This document shows, piece after piece, positions 63,884-64,000 of a stretch of DNA of 64,000 nucleotides. This stretch comes from Pseudarthrobacter oxydans (GTDB taxonomy: Bacteria; Actinomycetota; Actinomycetes; Actinomycetales; Micrococcaceae). The DNA lies in the NCBI RefSeq assembly GCF_013314975.1, contig NZ_JABTYH010000002.1:62001-126000 (forward strand). Direction: 5' to 3'. How positions within the stretch are numbered: the first letter of the stretch is position 1; each line of letters starts with the position of its first letter. The notes under the pieces were generated by a model that saw only the letters and a list, made by a program, of their open reading frames with translations, made no database searches and was not told where the DNA came from. The position numbers and the translations under genes were made by a program.

Positions 63884-64000
63884 GCTGCCACGGTAGGTGT
63901 GGCTCCGGCGGGCGAGTAGGGTCTTTCGACTGGTTGCGTTTTGGGCGGGGCGGGACTAGGTTTCGGCTCGCCGGGTGATTCTTCCGGCCGTAGGCTGAAA

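Noticed and set aside
62042..63919. Open frame of 625 codons opposite narG
   Set aside because: Antisense shadow of a strongly supported gene with no motif of its own.

Overview
The window is high-GC DNA with dense, often translationally coupled genes, frequent GTG/TTG starts and actinobacterial families (DUF222 relic, RsbQ-like hydrolase, narGHJI-narK order, one-chain ECF transporter, cobalamin-dependent MetH). It looks like chromosome of an Arthrobacter/Pseudarthrobacter-type soil actinobacterium. The genus is an inference from gene style; there is no rRNA, tRNA or CRISPR array that I can recognise.

Layout. 0-5.3 kb: start of a Tat-exported protein, a GNAT enzyme, a DUF222/HNH relic, and a lipoprotein plus single-chain ECF importer (perhaps for cobalamin). 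5.3-10.8 kb: lactate oxidation (FAD/Fe-S dehydrogenase, LldP permease) with a divergent GntR regulator and an LldR-type operator. 10.9-16.7 kb: RsbQ-like hydrolase, saccharopine-dehydrogenase-like protein, metH.

16.9-26.2 kb is an accessory island. An AT-rich Mrr-type nuclease/nSTAND3-like NTPase with a tiny coupled partner (a probable anti-phage protein) is followed by the most unusual locus of the window. This is an eight-gene minus-strand operon (26172 to 20783) encoding, in order, an acyl carrier protein, a thymidylate-synthase-like protein, an AcpS-type phosphopantetheinyl transferase, a Xre repressor, an ImmA-type metallopeptidase fused to a chagasin-like cysteine-peptidase inhibitor, a papain-like peptidase, a thymidylate-kinase-like protein and a second thymidylate synthase. 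It converges on a gene of the thymine-hypermodification (aGPT-Pplase / 5-hmdU DNA kinase) type. A promoter with a perfect palindrome between -35 and -10 and a leaderless start drives it. I propose a pyrimidine nucleotide or DNA-base modification pathway that uses a carrier-bound group and is controlled by proteolysis.

26.5-39 kb: a heterodimeric ABC exporter, then a LacI-controlled sugar/polyol operon (three tandem operators, ABC importer, isomerase, dehydrogenase), a small monooxygenase and a scar with GH51 and LacI fragments. 39-54.8 kb: a large secreted GH81 beta-1,3-glucanase with CBM and FnIII domains, a GlxA-type regulator, an isochorismatase-like hydrolase with an apparent ATT start, a paired SMR exporter, katG, an SDR, a beta-lactamase-like lipoprotein, and a cysteine-rich regulator with its own operators facing a DoxX-GH15 operon. 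54.8-64 kb: a lipoprotein and the respiratory nitrate reductase operon narGHJI-narK, transcribed leftwards.
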